A DNA stretch of 16,669 bases, from the NCBI GenBank assembly GCA_902805495.1, contig CADCTH010000548.1:1-16669 (forward strand), read 5' to 3'. The notes under the pieces were generated by a model. It had not been told where the DNA came from, made no database searches, and saw only the letters and a list, made by a program, of their open reading frames with translations. Shown in pieces: positions 12,980 through 16,669 of this stretch (its first letter is position 1; each line of letters begins with the position of its first letter). The position numbers and the translations under genes are program-made. This DNA is from an uncultured Actinomycetospora sp. (GTDB taxonomy: Bacteria > Actinomycetota > Actinomycetes > Mycobacteriales > Pseudonocardiaceae).

Positions 12980-14923
12980 TCAGCGCAACGCGTCGAAGGC
13001 GTCCCGGAAGGCCGGCACCGCGTCGGCTCCCCGCACGGCGTCCGGGCTGATCACTTCCTCGACGGGCCGGCCGCGCAGCACCTGCTTGACTGGTCGCTCG
13101 AGCTTCTTGCCGGTCAGCGTGCGCGGCACCGCCGGGACGGCCGCGATCAGGTCGGGCACGTGGCGCGGGGACAGGTTGCGCCGCAGCTCCCGGGCGATCT
13201 GGGCGCGGAGGTCGTCGTCGAGCTCGGCGCCGGGCGCGAGCTCGACGAACAGCAGCAGGTCGCCCGACCCGCCGCCGTCGTCCTCGAGGTGCACGACCAG
13301 CGAATCGGCCACCTCGGGCATGTCCTCGACGATGTCGTAGAACTCGGCGGTGCCCAGGCGCACGCCGCCGCGGTTCAGCGTCGCGTCGGAGCGCCCCGTG
13401 ATCACGCAGGTGCCGCGGTCGGTGAACCGCACCCAGTCCCCGTGGCGCCAGACGCCCGGGAAGGTGTCGAAGTAGGCCTCGCGGTAGCGCTCGCCGTCCG
13501 GGTCGTTCCAGAACCCGACCGGCATCGACGGCATCGGTGCCCGCACGACGAGCTCGCCCAGCTGCTCGACGACCCGGTTGCCGTCCTCGTCGAACGCGGC
13601 GACATCGTGGCCGAGCGCGGGACCGGACATCTCGCCGCGGTACACCGGCTGCCAGGGTCCGCCGCCGACGAAGCCGGTGCAGACGTCGGTCCCGCCGCTG
13701 AACGGGTTGAGGACCACGTCCGGGCCGAGGTGCTCGTAGACCCAGTCGAACGCCTCCGGGGGCAGCGGTGCCCCGGTCGTCCCCAGCTGGCGCAGCTGGG
13801 GCCAGCGGGATGGGACGACACCGGCCCTGCGGCAGGCCATCAGGTAGCCGGGGCTGGCGCCCAGCAGCGCGACACCGGTCTCGGCGGCGAGCCGCCACTG
13901 CGCCTCCAGGTCCGGCCACAGCGGGTTCCCGTCGAGCAGGACGATCGCGCCGCGGTGCAGCAGTACCGAGATCGTGATGTTCCACATCGCCCAGGCGGTG
14001 GTGGTGAACCACAGTGCCCGGTCGCCGGGGTGGATGTCGAAGTGCAGGCCGAACAGCCGCAGGTGCTCGAGCAGGATGCCGCCGTGGCCGTGGACGATCG
14101 CCTTCGGCAGTCCGGTCGTGCCCGAGGAGAACAGCACGTAGAGCGGGTGGTCGAACGGGACCTGCTCGAAGGACAGCGGCCCCGGCTCGGCGAGCAGCTC
14201 GTCCCACGTCATGGCGTCCGGTACCGGGTGCGGCCCGTAGTCGAGGCCGATGACCTGCCGGACCGTCGGCAGGCCCTCGCGGATCCGCGCCAGCTCGTCG
14301 CGCTGGTCGATCTCCTTGTCCCCGTACCGGTACGAGGCAACGGCGAGCAGCACCGTCGGCTCGAGCTGGCCGAGCCGGTCGACGACGCTGTGGGCGCCGA
14401 ACTCCGGCGCGCAGGCCGCCCAGATCGCCCCGAGGCTCGCTGCGGCCAGGAACACCACGATCGTCTCCGGGACGTGCGGGAGGTACCCGACGACCCGGTC
14501 GCCCTCCGTCACCCCGAGGCGCACCAGGCCGGCACGGGCCCGGGCCACCTGGTCGCGCAGCTCGCCGAACGTGAGCTCGCGGGGCTCGCGCGTCTGCGAG
14601 CGGGCGACGATCGCCGTGCGGTCGATGTCCTCGTCGGTGCCGAGCATGTGCGCGGCGTAGTTCAGCCGGGCTCCCGGGAACCACTCCGCCCCCGGCATGG
14701 CCGACGAGCCGAGCACCCGGTCGTAGGTGCCCGGCACCCCGTAGTGGTCCCAGATCGACGCCCAGAACGCCTCCGGCTCGGCCACCGACCAGCGCCACAT
14801 CGCCCCGTAATCGTCGAACTCCAGCTCACCCGTCGAGGACAGGTACTCGCGGTAGGCGCCGATCCCCGTGCCGTCCAGGGGGCCCGGCGCGCGCAACAGC
14901 GGCGGGTCGGCGGGAGCGTTCAT
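12980..14923 (-). CDS. Acetoacetyl-CoA synthetase (acetoacetate-CoA ligase)
   Basis: A 647-aa ANL-superfamily enzyme of normal length for acetoacetyl-CoA synthetases; it activates acetoacetate with ATP and CoA in the cytoplasm. The N-terminal ACS_N region has FWASIWDHYGV (53-63) and the signature EWFPGARLNYAAHML (80-94). The phosphate-binding A3 motif is LFSSGTTGLPKAIVH (264-278). A WAMWNITISVLLHRGA block (311-326), GGTDVCTGFVGG (410-421) and HGDWVRF with ITGRSDATLNRGGVRLG further on distinguish it from acetyl-CoA synthetase. The C-terminal adenylation lysine lies in RTLTGKKLERPVK (near residue 606). ATG 14923 is the obvious start; the ribosome site is weak (TGTAGG). It is divergent from dhaK across 215 nt and does not share an obvious operon with anything here. 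A role in ketone-body or polyhydroxybutyrate-derived acetoacetate use is inferred from the family. Confidence 0.95.
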   Translation of the reverse strand: MNAPADPPLLRAPGPLDGTGIGAYREYLSSTGELEFDDYGAMWRWSVAEPEAFWASIWDHYGVPGTYDRVLGSSAMPGAEWFPGARLNYAAHMLGTDEDIDRTAIVARSQTREPRELTFGELRDQVARARAGLVRLGVTEGDRVVGYLPHVPETIVVFLAAASLGAIWAACAPEFGAHSVVDRLGQLEPTVLLAVASYRYGDKEIDQRDELARIREGLPTVRQVIGLDYGPHPVPDAMTWDELLAEPGPLSFEQVPFDHPLYVLFSSGTTGLPKAIVHGHGGILLEHLRLFGLHFDIHPGDRALWFTTTAWAMWNITISVLLHRGAIVLLDGNPLWPDLEAQWRLAAETGVALLGASPGYLMACRRAGVVPSRWPQLRQLGTTGAPLPPEAFDWVYEHLGPDVVLNPFSGGTDVCTGFVGGGPWQPVYRGEMSGPALGHDVAAFDEDGNRVVEQLGELVVRAPMPSMPVGFWNDPDGERYREAYFDTFPGVWRHGDWVRFTDRGTCVITGRSDATLNRGGVRLGTAEFYDIVEDMPEVADSLVVHLEDDGGGSGDLLLFVELAPGAELDDDLRAQIARELRRNLSPRHVPDLIAAVPAVPRTLTGKKLERPVKQVLRGRPVEEVISPDAVRGADAVPAFRDAFDALR

Positions 14924-15138
14924 GGCCTACAGATGGTGCCGCGACCCGCGCCTCTCCGCGAGGTCCTCGCCGTCGGAGGCCCCCGTGCCCGATGACCGGA
15001 CCTGCGGGCTTCCCCGACACCGGCCCGAGGGGGTGGAATCGCGGGGGCCACGGACGGCGTCCCCCGCCGGGTCGCGGTGCAGAGGCTGACCCTGCCCGTA
15101 GCGAGCCCCACACCCGGGCTCCGTCCCAGGAGCGTTCC

Positions 15139-16140
15139 ATGAAGAAGCTTCTCAACGACCCGGCCGACCTCGTCGCGGAATCGCTGCGCGGGGTCGAGCG
15201 TGCCCACCCCCAGCTGCGGGTCGACCACGAGAACCGCATCATCTACCGCGCGGACGCGCCGGTGTCGGGCAAGGTCGGTCTGCTCTCGGGCGGGGGCTCC
15301 GGGCACGAGCCCGCGCACGCGGGGTTCATCGGTCCCGGGATGCTCGACGCGGTCTGCGCGGGCGAGGTGTTCACGTCCCCGGTGCCGGACCAGATGGCCG
15401 AGGCCACCAAGAACGTCGACGGCGGCGCCGGGGTGCTGCACCTCGTGTGGAACTACACCGGCGACGTCATGAACTTCGACATGGCCGCCGAGCTCGCCGC
15501 CGCGGAGACCGACACCGAGGTCCAGGCGGTCGTCATCGACGACGACGTCGCCGTCGAGGACAGCCTCTTCACCGCCGGCCGCCGCGGGACGGGGGCGGCC
15601 ATCCCGGTCGAGAAGATCGTCGGGGCGGCCGCCGAGCAGGGCCGCTCCCTGTCCGACCTGGCCGACCTCGCGCGCCGGGTCAACGGCGCCACCCGCAGCA
15701 TGGGGATGGCGCTGACCTCCTGCACGGTGCCCGCCAAGGGCAGCCCCACCTTCGACCTGCCCGACGACGAGATCGAGATCGGGATCGGCATCCACGGCGA
15801 GCCCGGCCGCCGTCGCGTCCCGCTGGCGCCCGCCCGCGAGATCGCCCGGATGCTCGTGGAGCCGCTCCTGGCCGACCTGGACTTCAGCGGCGGGGACGGC
15901 GTGCTCGCGTTCGTCAACGGCATGGGCGCCACCCCGCTGCTCGAGCTGCACCTCATGTACGCCGAGATCGCCAGCCTCCTCGACGCGGCCGGGGTCGTCC
16001 CGGTCCGCTCGCTCGTCGGCCCGTACATCACCAGCCTCGACATGGCCGGCTGCTCGGTGACCCTGACGCGCTTCGACGACGAGCTGCTGCGGCTCTGGGA
16101 CGCCCCGGTCGCCACCCTCGGCCTGCGGTGGGGGATGTGA
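15139..16140 (+). CDS. dhaK: Dihydroxyacetone kinase subunit DhaK
   Basis: A 333-aa protein of full DhaK length. The substrate loop GGGSGHEPAHAGF is at residues 51-63 (H56), the catalytic acid position D109 is in NYTGDVMNF, and the covalent-substrate histidine is H219 in GIGIHGEPG. All three key residues of E. coli DhaK are therefore present at matching positions. It binds dihydroxyacetone as a hemiaminal and, with DhaL and a phosphoryl donor, makes dihydroxyacetone phosphate. The ATG at 15139 has AGGAGC at 15128-15133; an in-frame ATG at 14992 would add a Pro/Gly/Arg-rich leader with no family match. It is coupled to dhaL by a TGATG junction. Related sugar kinases acting on other trioses or tetrulose cannot be fully excluded. 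Confidence 0.94.
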   Translation: MKKLLNDPADLVAESLRGVERAHPQLRVDHENRIIYRADAPVSGKVGLLSGGGSGHEPAHAGFIGPGMLDAVCAGEVFTSPVPDQMAEATKNVDGGAGVLHLVWNYTGDVMNFDMAAELAAAETDTEVQAVVIDDDVAVEDSLFTAGRRGTGAAIPVEKIVGAAAEQGRSLSDLADLARRVNGATRSMGMALTSCTVPAKGSPTFDLPDDEIEIGIGIHGEPGRRRVPLAPAREIARMLVEPLLADLDFSGGDGVLAFVNGMGATPLLELHLMYAEIASLLDAAGVVPVRSLVGPYITSLDMAGCSVTLTRFDDELLRLWDAPVATLGLRWGM

Positions 16141-16669
16141 TGGCGGTCGACGCCGTCGACACCGTCGACACCGAGGCCCTCCAGCGCTGGCTGCGGACGT
16201 TCGCGGCGGCCGTGGCCGAGCAGCGGGACGACCTGACCGCCCTCGACTCCGCGATCGGCGACGCGGACCACGGCGCGAACATGCACCGCGGGATGAGCGC
16301 GGTGCTCGACGCCCTCACCACCGCGCCCGCCGGGGACCCGGCCGCGGTGCTCAAGCAGACCGGCATGACGCTGGTGAAGTCGGTCGGGGGAGCGAGCGGC
16401 CCGCTCTACGGCACGTTGTTCCTGCGCATGGCGCCGGCCACGGGCGGTGCCGCGACGCTCGACCCCGGGACGTTCGCGAAGGCGCTGCGCGCGGGCCTCG
16501 AGGGCGTGGTCGCCCGCGGCAAGGCCGAGCTCGGCGACAAGACGATGGTCGACGCCCTCGCGCCCGCAGTGGACGCCTTCGACGAGGCGGTCAGCGCCGG
16601 CAGGTCACTGGCGGAAGCTCTGGATGCCGCCTGTCAGGCGGCGGACGCCGGGCGCGACGCTACGCAGCC
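16140..16669 (+). CDS. dhaL: Dihydroxyacetone kinase subunit DhaL, 3'-truncated by window end
   Basis: The frame starts at ATG 16140, sharing one base with the dhaK stop (TGATG), and stays open to the window end, giving 176 codons; a full DhaL is about 200-215 aa. The Mg-ADP binding acidic motif LDSAIGDADHGANM is present (D36, D41, D43), followed by GMTLVKSVGGASGPLYGTLF and GDKTMVDALAPA, the two other hallmarks of the DhaL fold. DhaL carries the nucleotide that phosphorylates the DhaK-bound substrate. In PTS-dependent systems a DhaM gene follows; whether one does here lies outside the window. The last 20 codons are alanine-rich. Confidence 0.93.
   Translation, partial: MAVDAVDTVDTEALQRWLRTFAAAVAEQRDDLTALDSAIGDADHGANMHRGMSAVLDALTTAPAGDPAAVLKQTGMTLVKSVGGASGPLYGTLFLRMAPATGGAATLDPGTFAKALRAGLEGVVARGKAELGDKTMVDALAPAVDAFDEAVSAGRSLAEALDAACQAADAGRDATQ

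Noticed and set aside
13160..14995. A 611-codon plus-strand frame
   Set aside because: Antisense to the well-supported acetoacetyl-CoA synthetase.
14992..15138. 49-residue N-terminal extension of DhaK
   Set aside because: Pro/Gly/Arg-rich and absent from the family; the ATG at 15139 has AGGAG and the normal MKKLLNDP opening.
1..16669. CRISPR array, IS element, prophage, tRNA/rRNA or anti-phage defence island
   Set aside because: No spaced direct repeats, transposase or integrase motifs, tRNA-like clover or rRNA stretches, or defence-type nucleases or helicases are seen; base composition is even across the window.

Overview
The window is about 73% GC by eye and has actinobacterial coding style: GC-rich third positions, GTG starts and short intergenic gaps. 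Several families point to a mycolata/Pseudonocardiales-type actinomycete: a WS/DGAT acyltransferase, a DDN-type (F420) nitroreductase domain, a luciferase-like oxidoreductase, an MSMEG_1061-like PPOX flavoprotein, DUF3040, PucR and three TetR regulators. The genus cannot be fixed from this sequence alone. I see no tRNA, rRNA, CRISPR array, IS element or attachment site. It reads as ordinary chromosome with unusual domain fusions and very clear regulator/operator arrangements.

Layout. (1) 1-4142 looks like a stress or storage-lipid region: the 3' part of a hemerythrin + DDN nitroreductase fusion (+), a WS/DGAT acyltransferase (-), a fusion of two universal-stress-protein domains with a GreA-like domain (-), and divergently a DUF3040 small membrane protein (+). 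(2) 4149-6314: a full-length PucR-family regulator (-) divergent from a four-TM orphan membrane protein (+). (3) 6426-9079: a SAM methyltransferase (+), a TetR regulator (-), and divergently a luciferase-like flavin/F420 oxidoreductase (+). The 85-bp divergent gap holds a TTGACA promoter overlapped by a GTGAC/GTCAC palindrome. (4) 9099-12087: five minus-strand genes in transcription order tetR, PPOX flavoprotein, tetR, SnoaL-like protein, six-TM membrane protein, with gaps of 28, 18 and 61 nt and a 4-nt overlap. A long AT-rich inverted repeat precedes the SnoaL-like gene. (5) 12115-12910: a perfect 16-bp palindrome and a degenerate second copy lie between the first tetR and a divergent sulfite-oxidase-like molybdopterin protein. 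(6) 12980-14923: acetoacetyl-CoA synthetase (-). (7) 15139-end: dhaK and the 5' part of dhaL (+), translationally coupled.

How the genes may work together (inference). Region 1 resembles in content the mycobacterial dormancy locus, where a triacylglycerol synthase sits with a nitroreductase-like gene and USPs, but I found no clean DosR-type box. Regions 3-5 are three TetR-governed redox modules: luciferase-like oxidoreductase, PPOX/SnoaL/membrane protein, and molybdopterin oxidoreductase. Each has a visible candidate operator, which suggests small-molecule-induced catabolic or detoxification functions whose substrates cannot be read from sequence. Acetoacetyl-CoA synthetase and dihydroxyacetone kinase feed ketone bodies and glycerol-derived triose into central and lipid metabolism.

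The most novel-looking item is the USP-USP-GreA fusion at 2462-3709: a stress-sensor-like module attached to an RNA-polymerase secondary-channel-factor-like module whose acidic tip motif is not conserved.
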